Shown piece by piece: positions 9,588 to 24,500 of a stretch of 64,000 bases of DNA (position 1 is its first letter; each line of letters starts with the position of its first letter). The stretch is from assembly GCF_964355755.1 (NCBI RefSeq), contig NC_092674.1, positions 28,942,001 to 29,006,000 on the forward strand. The letters are read 5' to 3'. This stretch comes from Antedon mediterranea (Eukaryota; Echinodermata; Crinoidea; Comatulida; Antedonidae). The notes below the pieces were generated by a model, which saw only the letters and a program-made list of their open reading frames with translations, did not search any database and was not told the DNA's origin. The position numbers were made by a program, and so were the translations under genes.

Positions 9588-12500
9588 ATGTCTAGTAAAG
9601 TTAAGGGTAAAGGTATGTAAAATCACATTCCCTCTCTTCCTTTGCCACATTCCTCAACTTACAGATGAGATCGAGTCAATGAAATAATAATTATTATAAT
9701 AATGGTAGTCACTCTTATATATCGCTTAAATGTCTTCAACTTGATTGTCTTGCTTTCAATATAATGCAATATTTCTAAACGCTTTACACTCGCACACACA
9801 CACAAATATCCTAATAAGCAATGATAATTTGTTAGGCCTAATGTTCATAATTGTAATATGATTGTATGATAATTATTTTAGTACCACTTTTTTTCTTAGA
9901 CAACTATAGATTTGGCCAGAGAGAGCCTCCGTTGGTTGACTATGTGAAACAAATACTTCGAAATTACACAGGTGGTCAGTTGTTGAAGGTAAATAAAATC
10001 ATCGTTATTTATACAGTATCTTATTTAATTGGCTCAATACAAAATATTTTATATAGAGTTTGTATAATTAGCGCAGCATACAGGAAGTAATTGTCATATT
10101 CCAAAAGTGTCCACGAACGTACACCACTTACACTGATCAGATAGGAATGTACAAATATAGGCATTCGAATATTTGTTAATGTCTAATTATATAGAGTGTA
10201 GGCCAGCTCATTCTATTATTATTAATTTATAATAAATAATGTTAAATCCAAAGGCAAAATACTGAAAAAATGACAATGCTGTGGGTATCAGTGGCTGGAT
10301 CAATGGAGATACAAAAACAAGCGAAAAGCTAAATCAAAACGATAAAGTAAAACAGCCAGAAAGTTAGCAGAGCTTTCAACCAACACTAATATAATTTTAA
10401 TATACATTTCTATATAAAGGAGTTGACACAGAATGCAGATGATGCCGGTGCTGCGACGATCAAGTTGTTATACGATGGACGACAACACGGTACAGATAAT
10501 CTGTATTGCGATGAAGGAGCCGGTGATCTGTCACCTTATCAAGGACCAGCTTTGTGTGCATTCAATGATGCTACATTTCAAGAAAGTGACTGGAATAGCA
10601 TACAGAATTTGTCGAGATCTGGAAAGAAGGATGATCCAACGAAAGTTGGTCGTTTTGGAATGGGATTTGTGTCCGTATATCATTTGACAGGTAAGCTTAC
10701 ACAGCAGAGTCATAAAATTGCCATTACAATCCTATGCTATAATGCATATTTCTGTCTATATTATTATTATTATATGGTAGATTGAAATAGTTTGCACTTA
10801 CCGTATTTGTATGTACATTTTTCTGTTACTCAGTTCATCTAATTCTAGAAATCATGGTTATTACTTTGCACCTTACATACACTACCTGTAATATATTTTT
10901 TTTAAACCTTATTTTTCAATGCCTAATCATGTGTCATGTAAGCTCAGACGCAGCAAAAGAGAACTAACGATAACTAAACCTATGCTTTCTGTGTTTTTAT
11001 AATGTTGTACTGTGGACATGAAAACAATTCTCAAAAGTCGTTTAGATATGTAATCCATGAGTTTTAGAAATGGGATTTTTTTTAAATTTGTTTCACTTAC
11101 TGCTTTCTCTACACATCAGTATTTTTAATATTATTCAACTTTTGTCTTTTTTCTATGTTTGTTTAATAATTAATTTCAGATATTCCAAGTATTGTCAGTG
11201 GAGATCATTTTGCATTTATGGATCCTAGTGAGACATTGTTTATGCATGAAGGTAGAGTAGAGCGGGGCCGGCAATTTCACAAGAGCAATCCTGTTTTTAA
11301 AAACAGTAAATCCTCAGACACATTTGCACCTTATAAACATCTGTTCAACGATCATCCAGGTCTAGTAGAAGGAGAGTCTTTCTCAGGAGCAATGTTTCGC
11401 TTTCCTCTTCGAAATCGACGATCAACGATTTCAGAAGAGACAATAGATGGTGAAGAAGTAAGGAAACTTTTTAAATTATTTGTTGATGATGCAAAAATAC
11501 TACTTCTATTTCTGAAGAACATAAGTAGTATATCTGTTGGAGAGAGATTCACTGAAATGGAAAAACCGTTATTTTCTGCACGAATATCAGCTGCAACTAA
11601 TGACTTAGTTAAGGAAAAGAGGAAAGAAATACTATCATCCATAAGAGGTTGGAAACAGCAAAAACACAAACAACAATTCTTAACATTTCCGATGAATATT
11701 CAAGTAGAATTACTTGAGAATGAGAATGTTACAGCTACAGAATATAAATGGCATGTGAGTGTTTATTTGGGTAAACTAGATCGAAAATCAAAAATGTTGA
11801 CATTAGCAAAAGAACTTGATCGACTTCCACTTGCTGGCGTCGCCATGCAAGTTTCCACAAGCAACGTGGTGCAGGCAATTGAGGGCAGAACATTCTGCTT
11901 TCTTCCACTCCCAGCAGAGGAGAACTACAGTGGGTTACCAGTACATGTCAATGCAGATTTTGTTGTTAGTGATGACCGTCGCTCAATCAAATGGCCCCTT
12001 AAAGATCGTAATGATACTATGTCTAGATGGAATCACCTACTACTACAGGAAGTTGTTCCAAAAGCTTACATGAAACTCATTCAAGAAGCCATTGAGCTGC
12101 AAAAAAAAGGAAAATGTTCAGTTAAATGTGTTTATCAGACTTGGCCTGATATGGAGAAGGTGACTTCCCCTTGGAAAGAAGTAATGTGCCGTGAACTTTT
12201 CAAGATGTTACTGGAGGAAAAAGTTTTCTTTACTGAGGCTTGTAATGGTAGTTGGATAAATATTGACACTGCAATATTCGATCTTCAAGAAGACATTCCA
12301 GAAGTAACACAACACCTTATTTTGCAGCTTCTTTGGGAGCAGAAGAAACCGGTTGTCTCCATTAAAAACTATCCAAATGTCATGAAGGCACTTGAGAATT
12401 CCAGAAAACGCCATATCACTCCTAAACTTGTTCGTGACACTCTACGTGGGGTTTCTTTAGGCAACCTTACCAGTCAAGAAAAGATCAATCTTTTAGAGTA

Positions 12501-15500
12501 CTTACTAGCTGATGATGATTTCAATGATCTGCAAGGATTTGAGTTGCTGCCTCTCGCCAATGGATCGTTTTGTGAGTTCGCATCTGGAGAAACTAATGTG
12601 ATTTTCTCTGTATCAAGTGAATGCTCAATGGATCTATTACCAGGTTTAAGTCACAGATTCATTCAAGAGGACCTTAAAGTTTCATTGAAAAAGAAAATTA
12701 AAGATGGAAGCAATAGAACAGGTAAGTTAACACTGTCTTCTACATTTTAGAATTTGTATTTTCCTCGCATTTACAACTAAAATGTGTGTAATCTTCGACA
12801 AAAGAATTAAAATAGGTTGCGAAAAGTGCGACAGGGTTGTCTACTCCCGCAATCTAAGCTACCCTAAATGTGTCTGTGTAACAAATACAAATTTAGAAGT
12901 AATGTAAAGTTATTATTATGATCCAGCAGAGTACCAAATTGATGGCACTGATGTTAGATTATTTCCTTCCAGTTCTGGGGTCAATACCAGAATGTGCAAT
13001 ATGAAATATTCTTTGCACTTAATATAATCACTGTATTTCCGCATAAAAATTAAATATATATTAATTTATTACTGAAAATCATATAACTGAATAAACTGAT
13101 CTTGTGCCTGAAAATTGAGGGTCCTCTTTGGTGATTGTACACATTGTAATATGCATTGGACCAAAGGAAAACTGTTAGTCTATATAACCGTGGGTATTTT
13201 TATCGGACTTACAGAAGATTTAACTTTACTAACTCTAACAAATACCCCAGTGCAGGTACTTTTCTGATAGCCCGCACCACACCATACCAAAGTAGTTTAA
13301 AACCTTCTCAGTACAAATTCCGGTCATTGTTGTTGATAACCCATCACTTACAACCTGCAACCCCTTCGTGGCAGTTTTTAAATGTGAATTCATCTCCAGT
13401 ACAATTTCAGTCATTTATCACACTCCATTACTCCCCTAAACACCAACCCATTTCCCGGTGTAATACATGCGGATAATGTTCAAATTTCATTTCCCAGTAC
13501 AATTACGATCATTTTGATACCGTATGCTAATGTATGTTCGCAGTAGAACAAATTTGGGTGACTCGCCCTTTCTCTTTTTCTCATAATTTATAGATTGCAT
13601 ATATGTGCATACATTTAAATAAATAAACTTGAGTCAGTCAAATTTGTTGAGACTCTATATGATTCATGATATGTATATATTCTTCATGAAACAGTATGCG
13701 TGCAATACATTGTTGATATGTAAACTTGAGTTGCATGCAGATTATATTAACATCAATATATTCTCTATTTCCAGGTATAAAACAGGTTCGAGAGCTGAAA
13801 CCAAACATGATTCCAACTTTAATCAAAGAAGCATTGCCACATGATTGGTTAACCAACCCATGTGTTATTTGGCATCCTGGCCATTATGGCCATCCTCCAT
13901 TCAGCTGGCTTGAAATATTTTGGAATTTCCTTCAACGATCTGGTAAAAGCATCTGTTCATATGAAGGTATTACACTTATCCCTACGAACCTCAATCATGA
14001 TCCTAAAAATATTGAGTTAGCTCGATTTCAAGAGAAATCTCGCCTTGTTGTAATCAGTAGTAAGTATGTGGATCCAAACTTGGTAGAAATATTGACAAAA
14101 CTGCATTTGATTCTAGTTAATATGGAAGGTGCAGATTTTGTTATAGTTCCTCCATCAAAATGGCAACTGTACTTCCATGATGTATCATCACCAGGAGACA
14201 TCTTGCGCATTTTTATTGATGATGGAACCAGCCAAAAATTTAAAGAGGATGTTGATAAACTTTCTGCAGATCATGTCAAATTGTTGAGATCATTTCTAAA
14301 AGATATTCCAACTGGAATTATGTGTGAAGAGTTAAGGATACTTTTGCTCAATATTGCTGTCTTTGAAAGAGCAACACATGTTTTCAGAAGCCCTGCTAAT
14401 AGGTTCCAGATTGCTGTTGCCGATAGAAAGTTACTTAGGACAGTGAACAAAGAAGGACTTCCACCATTTGGCTTTCCAACCAACGATATAGTTCTTGACA
14501 TATCTGATGAAGACTCGAGTATTTTAGCTTCTAAATTAAGCCTTCAGTCATGTCCAAGAGAAGTCATATTGTGCCAAATGATTCAGTGTACCGAGATAGA
14601 CGACGAGATGGATCTAAAGTCACTTATCATCTGGATAATGGAAAGGTGGCATGAACTAAATGCCAACAAGAAGGTTATCAGCGAAATTAAAAAGAAAGCA
14701 TTCATTCCAATGCAAGATGGGAGTCATAAGAAGGCATCAGATTGTTTTGATCCATCAGATGAACTTTTAACCAAGCTTTTTGGAGTTTTAGATGTATTTC
14801 CCACAGCACCATTTGATCGTAACTATAGGGAAATCCTTCTAAAGCTTGGATTAAAAACATGCCACAAAGTGACAAGTAGTGACATTATAAGGTGTGTAAA
14901 TCACTTAAATGAACATCCTAACGAAGAGAGAGCATATGCTCTATGCAATCTTTTAGAAGTAATTCCCCATGTTATCAATGATGGCAGACTTTACAGTTGC
15001 CTACAAAGTCACCAATGGGTTCCTATTGTAAAGTCATTGCCACAAAATACATATCTAAAGGATTTCCCTCTGTTTAAGTCAACTCATATTCTAGTGTCGC
15101 CAAATGATGTGAAGTCTGTGAAACATGCATCTTTAGTAGGTTCGAAATTGCATCTTGTCTTGGATCAGTTTACTGAATTATCTAAAAGATTCCGATGGGA
15201 GTCAATGCCTTCACCACGTGTGGTTTACAAACATTTGCAAAATGTAGTAAACTATGTAACAGAAGAGAAACAAATGGGAAGAAATATAGACACACATAGC
15301 ATTGAAAGTATACTAATAGATATATACCCAGTTTTGCAAAGTGCTATAGTTGAGTTAACACCATTGATAGAGAAAGAAGACAAGTGGGTATGGACTGGAC
15401 AAAATTTTGTTGCACCAACACAAATTTCAATCCAGAAAACCAGACATGTTTTAGAGCCTTACATATTTGTTCTTCCTCTAGGATTTCATCTATACAAGCC

Positions 15501-18500
15501 ATTGTTTAGTGAATTTGGAGCAAGTTTAAAATTTGATGATGAAACAAACCCAATGCTTAGACTATTTGAGGAAATAAAGGATTTTCATGAGGCTAGACAG
15601 GATGTGACGCATGAGCGCATTAAACACGATAGAGATCTAGCAATACAAGTCATTGAATCTATTATAGACTTGAACCTTGAACATGACAAGTTGCCGAATG
15701 AAGTTAGGAATCAAATTTTTCTTCCAATAGCGACGCCAAATGAAAATGTTCTTAAATTTGCCTCATGTAATGATGTATGCTACCCTAATGAGGAATGGCT
15801 AGAAGATGAAGAATTTGAAGATATTAAGCTTGTGCATGAAAGTGTCCCTCGTGGGATATACCAACGTCTAGGTGTGACACCACTTGGTCAAAAGATTAGT
15901 GGTGCAATGTCATTAGCAGGATTTCAACAAGCTGGTCAAAAGGAGGATCTTACTCAAAAGTTAAGGAACATTCTTGACAGTGGCTATACTGAAGACTCTA
16001 TCGCAAAAGAGATGATTCAAAATGCTGATGATGCAGGTGCCACTGAAGTTAAATTCATGATTGACATGCGCACAAATAGTGAATTAAAATCAAAGCTATT
16101 AGATAAAGGCATGAAAGTATGGAATGGCCCTGCGTTATGGGTTTACAATGATGCAACATTTAGTGATGCAGATTTTGTGAACATTACCAAACTTGGTGGG
16201 AGAACCAAACAAGACAATCAAGTTCAGATTGGCACATTTGGTGTAGGATTCAATTCTGTTTATCACATAACAGATGTTCCTAGCTTCTTGTCCCGTGGTA
16301 TTATTGGGTTTCTTGACCCACACACAACGTTTCTGGACAGCCAATTGAGGGATAAGAGCAATCCTGGCATTAGAATTGATCTCAATCAAAGCAAAATGAC
16401 TTTGCAAAGATTCAAAGATCAATTTCTACCATATCAGGGGATTTTTGGATGTGACATTCTTTCCAAAAATAAAGTAAACTTTAATGGAACATTGTTTCGT
16501 TTGCCATTAAGACAACACAGCATGGGCGTTAAAAGTGAAATAAGTAATAAATACTTTAAAGAAGACAATGTTGTTCAGTTAATGAAAAATGTTACTGAAA
16601 TGTCTGAGAAACTACTTCTTTTCACGCAGCATGTAACACGGGTATCTGTTTGTTATCTAGGACCTCATCAAAAGCCACAGCATGCTGTAAAACTGTTCTC
16701 TGTCCGAAAATTTCCAAAACAATACCTGCAAGAAATAAATGGGTTACTGAAATATCAGCCAGAAGAAAGCAAGTTTGAAATGCAGAATACCATCTTACGT
16801 GAGGCTGAGCAGTATATTTCACAAAAGAACGGCACTGGTGATTATCCATGTGCATTAACAGAAGTATGTGTGGAACATTGTCTCACACGTGAAGGAGCTG
16901 TGCGACTTCATAGTACTTGTGCTGAATTTGCAAAAGATTGGCTAGTTTTTACTTGTATGGGCCAAACAAATTCTCTAGATTTATACAAAAAGCAACAGAG
17001 CTTAGAGCTTAAGATTTATGCGCCAAGGTTTAAGATTCCATGTGGAGGAGTAGCACTTCCAGTTCAATCCATTCTTGAAGAAGGTGAAGTATTCTGCTTC
17101 CTTCCTCTGTCAATCCCAACCTCTGGTATACCTTGCCATATAAATGGTAATTTTGCTGTATCTAATGACAGGCATAGTCTTGTGAAACGAAATACACAAT
17201 GTGATGACGATAATAAAAAAAAATCTACTTGGAATAAAGTTATTATGAAAGATGTAATCACCAGAAGCTATGTCGGTTTACTAAAACATGAAGGAGCCAA
17301 GAAATGCTTTAAAACTACTTCATTGTATGACCTTTGGCCTGATGAAAAACAAATTCCTCGGCAAAGTGAATACTACCCCCTCTTAAATGCATTCTATCGA
17401 GCAATTGCATATGGAATTGATGATTCTGGAGATAAGCCATATGTATTTTATAGCGATGGTAAGTGGTTAAATTTTGAATCAATTGCCATTTACAAGCCAA
17501 CTGTTCCACACAGCTCTATCACTGATGATGTGAAGGCAGTTCTTCAGATGTTCATCCCCTCTGAAAAGTATGTAGTAGACCTACCAGAAAAGATTATCAA
17601 TGGATTTAAAAGAGCTGGGTGTAGTGACTTAATTGATCAATACACAGAAGAAAGGTTTTTTGAAGAAATATTTTTCCGCAACATCACAAAAATTCAAAAT
17701 CAAACTCAACGTAATAAATTGATCATGCATGTTATTGACAATTCTAAGAAGACCCCGCTGTTCAAAAAGCTCTTACAGAACACAGCTTGCATTCCAACTG
17801 GCAGTTGTTTGGAAAAGATATCTAGAGTCATACATCCACATGGTAAAGTGGCTGATCTTTTTAAAAATGAAGAAAATCGTTTTCCAATTAAGTCTTTTCA
17901 GACAGACAATACACGAATGGAAGTTATGGTTGAGCTTGGAATGATAAAAGATGATCTGGACTTGCCAGAACTTCTAGAAAGAGGACGTGCTTTTGGAGAT
18001 AGTAAGCAAAAGAAAGAACATAAGATAAGGAAGATTCAATCATTCATGAGGTTGTTGGAAAGAAAACGAAAGATGATCGATCGTGGATTTCTTAATAAAC
18101 TTTCCACTTTACAACTTTTACCAATATTGAAAAGACCAAAAGATTTTCCTACTAACTTTCCATGGTTCGGAGATAAATGTCGTAATTTTGTTTGTGCTAA
18201 AAATATCTGCCTTTCTGAACATACAGATTTAGTATGCTTTCTAAAACCTATCGTTGATGAAGATGTTTTTCAAAGTTGTGAAGATGCAGGACGTGTTCTT
18301 CGGATGTTTAATCTATCAAGTAAAACATCTACACCAGGTTGCAATGAAATTATCCAACAACTTAAAAAACTATCTGAGATTGAAAATGACTTACTTATTA
18401 GTAGTGAATCAACTGTTGTACGGCTTTGCAACAGCATCTATTCACATCTTGAAATAGGACTTCAATGGGACGCAGATATTCATGAATTACGTAATGCTGA

Positions 18501-21500
18501 TTGGCCATGGATGTGGTGTGGGGATCGATTTGTCAACACAAATTCTGTTTGTGTAAATGAAGGCAATGTTAATCTCAGTCCATACTTCTTCTCAGTTCAC
18601 AAAAGTTTACGGAATCATAAGAAATTGTTTAAGCATTGTGGAGTAGCAATGGATCAAAGTGAACGATTAAGTGATCTAATACAAATTCTTCATAAGATCA
18701 AAGAAAAACACCAACGAGTTGTTACTCCTCTTGAAACTAACATTGACCACAAGCTTGTTATTGACATTTTACTTTTTATCAAAAGTCATACAAAAGAACC
18801 TTTTGCAGAGGATGATCAACAAATTCTTATTCCCATTCAGAGTCAAAATCTCAAACTAGTCTCACCAGATGAGTGTTGCTTCTGTGATGATTGGTCGAAG
18901 CAAGGTTTAGACATTGACCATGATGAAAATGTTGTACATCAAGATATATCAAATGGAACAGCTTCATTTTTTGGAGTCATACCTTTGAGTAAAAAGTTAT
19001 CTTACAGTAAAGAGATTGGAATAACACAATATGGTCAAGGCGAAAAATTAACCCAAAGGTTGCATAACATACTACAAGACTATCAAGCAACAGATATTCC
19101 AAAAGAAATGATCCAGAATGCCGATGATGCAGAAGCTAAAGAGGTAAACTTTCTAATAGATCTTAGCAGAAATTCAAACACAAAAGGTTTATTAGATGAA
19201 GGAATGGCTCTATGTCACGGCCCAGCGCTTATTGTGTATAATGATGCAGAGTTTACAAAAGAAGATTTTGAAAGCATAATAAAGTTGGGTGGACAATCTA
19301 AGAAAGAACAAACAAGCAAAATTGGAAAGTTTGGTCTGGGTTTCAATTCTGTTTACCACATCACAGATGTCCCAAGTTTCATCAGTAATGGCCGACTAAC
19401 GATTTTTGATCTTCAGAGATTTCATCTTGGCAATCAAATTCAGTCTGGAGCTCCGGGAATTCAGATCGATTTCAGAAAAAACCCAAGCACTTTGACAAGG
19501 TTTAGTAACCAGTTTCAGCCATACGAAAACTTGTTTGAATTGAATTTTTCACGTTTTTCATGTTTCACTGGAACTCTTTTTCGACTTCCACTTCGAACTC
19601 AGGATCAAGTGCAAAAAGGTGGAGAGATAAGCAAAGCAGTTTTTGAAGAAAGCCAAATAACAGAACTCATTACCATGTTTTGTGAGCAAGCTGGTAATAT
19701 GCTATTATTCACCAAGCATGTGAAAGCAATCAAAGTCTACCATAGAAGATCCTATGATGAACAACCAGAATGCATTTGTAGCGTTGCAAGAGAAAGTACC
19801 AGAAAAGACATGGAAATCGCTTACAAGATTAGAATTACTGTAGACTTAAAGGGTCAAAGTACGAAAGAAGACTGGATCATTCAACCTGCTATAGGAACTA
19901 GTGATGCGCTACAATTAGCTAACAGTCCATTTGGTATAAAGCATGGGTTAAACTCACATGGTGGACTGGCATATAAATGTAACAGTAAAGAAAATTTCAC
20001 TGGATTAGTGTTTTGTTTTCTTCCACTCTCTATTCCATCTAGTGGACTTCCCATACATATCAATGCAAAGTTTTCTGTAGCTCCAGATCGAAGAAGTCTT
20101 CGCAAGAGGGGATCAGGAGATGATGCATCAATACATTCAGAGTCACAATGGAATGATGCTTTAATGAAAGATGTAATCTCAAGAGGATATGTTGTGATGC
20201 TTTCAGAGCCTACCTCAAGATCATTTATACTCAATGATGTATCGATTAACAATAAAGAAGACAGTATGTTTTCACTCTGGCCAAGAACTGATCATGTACA
20301 TACAGATATTAATCATGTTGTGCATTGTTTCTATCAAGCTGTTGTTCATGGAATGGATGAAAAACTTCCAGAGATATTTAAAGTTAAAGATAACTGGTAT
20401 ACATTTCAGGAACTTTGTTTCCTTGATGAAGAGTTAACAAATTGTCATATTTTACCGACGGTAAAAGAGATACTGGAGAGAAATGGGTGTGTGATTGTAG
20501 ATCTACCTAAGTACATTCGGAAAAGCTTCCTACACTCAAAGTGTTCAGATGCTCTAGCAGAAAATACAATTTCATACCAAGAGTTTTTTGAAGAACAGTT
20601 CTTTCCACATTTAGCAGAGTTACCAGATTCTTTGGTCAATAAAGTTGTACTGTTCCTGCTCAAACACAATGCCGGGTATGATTGGATAGATAGCAACTTG
20701 AAATGTCTTCCTTGTATTCCCTCTACACCTAATGGGATTCGGAAACGTCCATCTGAACTAATTGATGAATCTTGTCCTAACATTGCTTCAATGTACCTTC
20801 CAGAAGATGGAAGATTTCCATTTGGCAAAGAATTCAAAGATCAACAAATATCTAGAAAGTTACATTCACTAGGTATGTCACATTCGGTTGTACCATTTGA
20901 GTACATTGTCGAACGATGCCAATCAATTGAGATATTACATCAATCAGACTCAACTGATGCAGTTACACTATGCCAGAAAAGAGCTAATGCTGTCATTAAA
21001 TACGTAGATTTAATTCAAATTGATGAACATCAAGTACAAATAATTAAAAGTATCAAGTTCATTCCAATTGAGACTCAAGCTCCAGCTGATTATCCTATTG
21101 GTTGGGCAAATTCAGTGGATTTATTTCTGTCACCAGATTGTGTTTACACATCAGATTTAGTAGATTATGTTGGAGCTGTTGCCCCTGTATCGAAGTCTCT
21201 ACCATGTTCTTATTCGACCAGGAAACTACTAAAAATGAAAGTCGTGCCTAGCTTGGTGGACATGCTTAAACAGCTGAAATATTTAGTTGTTACTGACATG
21301 ACTGACAGTACTAAAGTTGCAAAAGTTCAAAGAATGTACAAGTGCTTAATGAAGAAAATTCAGAAATTAAATTCCAATAAAGAAACAACCATCCGTGAGT
21401 CATTGCAGGATTCAGCCATTGTCTTGTGTTATGGAAAGTTTATGAGAATTAAACATGTCGCACCAGAATGCAAAAAGGATTTCCAGCCATATCTTTACAA

Positions 21501-24500
21501 ATTACCACTTGAACTCCGAGATTACAAAGATATTTTTCAATTACTAGGCATAGAAGACGATTTCTCTTTTTCAACTTTATTGAATATTAGTTATAATCTT
21601 CAAGAGAAGTATACAGAACAAGCTCTTGAAGGAAGAGACTTACAAGTGGCAATTGAAATGGTTCAAAGTATTCCTAATTGTAAATCTAGTGTTGATCAAC
21701 GTCCAATTTTAGTTCCCGATCGACAAGGACATTTAAGGCCAGTCGACCAACTAAGCTTTTGCCTTCATGACACTTCAGATGCTGATATAGGAGAAGAAAT
21801 CATATGCCATGATCAAATATCTCACAAAGTGGCAGCTGATATTGGTATAAAAGATATCAGATTCAGTATACTGTCAAAGAGTGGATCAAGACTTAAATAT
21901 GGTACAATGTTTGGTCAAGTCGAAAAACTGACTAACCGAATCAGTAATATCCTGAAGGGGTATCCGTGTGACGAGTCAATATTCAAAGAGCTGCTACAGA
22001 ATTCTGACGATGCCGGGGCGGATGAAATTAATCTCATATACGACTCACGTCAACATTCAGATAAGAAAGTATTTTGTGAATCCTGGAAAGAAACTCTTGG
22101 ACCAGCATTATGTGTTTACAACAATAAACCATTTACAGAAGATGACTTAAAGGGAATTCAAGATATTGGAACTGGTGCCAAATCATTTCATCCAGATAAG
22201 ACAGGCCAATATGGAATAGGGTTCAATTCTGTGTACCATCTTACAGATTGCCCTTCATTTTTAACTGATGATGACAAACTTTGTATTTTTGATCCATATT
22301 GTGCATTCATTGACCATGCCACTCCAAATTCGCCAGGATACCAGTACAATATTTCACCAGAGGTTAATGAAATATTTCGAGATGCTCTGGCTTGCTTTCG
22401 TTTGGACTCTCTCAGAAACCAAGGGTCTACATTATTTAGATTTCCTTTGCGTACTTCTCTAATGAAGTGTCTTACTTCAAAAGAACAAGTACCAATGAGT
22501 CAAGAGCTATTTGATGGTGATAAAATACAAAGACTACTTGAAAATTTCAAATCAAATGCATTTCAGATGTTGTTGTATTTGAATAATCTTACAAAGATTA
22601 CAATTTCACATATTGACGAAGAAAACCACTTGAAAACAGATTACTGGGTGAATGCAGAATTATCACAGGAAGATAGAAAAAGACGACATGACTTCTACGA
22701 ATATGTTAAAGAATGTTCCAAGACATCAACATTAAAAGACATTCAGATGAAAGAGGTTACATATGAAATGACAATTTCTGATAAGTGTGGTAAAAGTCAA
22801 GTATGGTTAATCAATCAACGTATAGGATCGACTGAGGAGATTCCAGAATACATATTAAATCCATATGATAAAGGCAATTTAAAACTTTTGCCACATGGCG
22901 GAGTGGCAGCATGTATATCCGATAGATCTTCATCAACAGGTACCTATTGCTTCCTACCTCTTCCAATACGTGTAAAACTACCTGTCAGTATCAATGGACA
23001 TTTCAGTCTTGATCCAAGTAGGCGAAATGTATCAAATATCTTACACAATAAAACATGGAACGATTATGTTAAATGTCAAGTGATTGCCCACTCTTACTCT
23101 CAACTGCTCAAAGAATTGAGAGATAGACACTTTGCCTCTGACAATGGCAGTACATCACAAATTACCTGCTCTCCAGTGGAGATGGCTACAAAGATGGAAT
23201 TTTATTGGAATTATTTTCCAGATATACAAAAAGTGCATACAGAATGGAAGCAATTGGCTACACATGTGTTTAAAGTTTTTCTTCGAAACCAAATGTTAAT
23301 GTTTCCAGTTACCCGACGCAATGATGGGGTGATTGATCATAATCCAAACATATGTGACATAGATGTTGCTTACATATTGAAATGGCTTCCTGCTGTTGGC
23401 AAAATTGAGGAAAAGGCATATTTTGATACGCTCAACTCATCTTGGTTTGCATTAAATATGATTCTGCAACAAATAGGTTTTAATGTTACAACTGTTCCAC
23501 AAACTGTCTACAACGATCTGATTGAAGCAGGATCACAGGCTGCCAAACGGCAATCATATGCAGATGACATTGAAGAAAAATCACAGGCTTCCAAACTGCA
23601 ATCAAATGCAGTTAACATTAAAGAAGGATCTGCCAAACACCAAATAGATGCAGTTGAGAAAGTTTCACCAAAAGCTGTTGTTTACTTCCTGAAAACTGTC
23701 TTCAATCCAGGTGAACTACCTTGTGACATCACTAGTTCAGCTCTTCAAAGTGAAAAGAATTACTTAAAGCTCCTGGAGTATATTGATAAAGATGAAGAAT
23801 TAAAAGAAGGGGAAATCTCACTAAATGGTATTCCATTGCTTCTCACTCAAGACTTGCAGTTACGAAGATTCAGCGAAACAGATACTTATTTTTTATCAAT
23901 AAGACATACACTGCTTCCAAAATCCTTGGCTGAGTTTGTTCATACAAATGCTCAATGTCATTTCTCTTGCAAGTCTCGTGAAATAAAGAAGTTCAGCATT
24001 ACAGATCTTGTAGAAAGGTTACCTGCCAATTTAGGCCAAAGATATGAAGATTGTGTTGTGTGGGATCCAAACAGCAAAGAATTGCCAAATAAATCTTGGA
24101 TTGAAGAAGTGTGGCGTTTTCTTAAAATAGAATTTGAAAATGAGAAATGCTTTCCTACCAATAAGCATGAGAGACGCAGTCATATGAGACAACTGCTAGG
24201 TAATTGGTCTGTGCTTCCAGTTAAAGTTCCAATCAGAACAAGTCTATTAGCAATTAGGCCAGAAGTAAATCACTACTTAATGCCATTTTCTGCTGCTGAG
24301 TCTGTACTTCATTGTCATATATATGATAGCTTTATTAAAGATGCATGTGCAAAGATGAGTCTTCCAGTTGTAGATGAGTCTATATTTCCGAGAAAAGGTT
24401 ATAACTTTATGCCTTTTTCTAAATCTGATGATCTCGTAGACTTCATTAAATGTTTCATTGCCACTGACGACAAACCTACAAGAATATTGAAAAGTTTTGT

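Noticed and set aside
13726-13774. ATG giving an alternative N-terminus for the large exon of copy A
   Set aside because: These codons are intronic. The acceptor at 13774 and the matching phase of exon 4 show translation reads in from upstream, exactly as in copy B.
19881-20837. Antisense open frames of 123 and 130 residues, repeated in copy B at 44181-45221
   Set aside because: They mirror the highly similar sense-coding tract. Their presence in both copies follows from gene conversion, not from a second gene.
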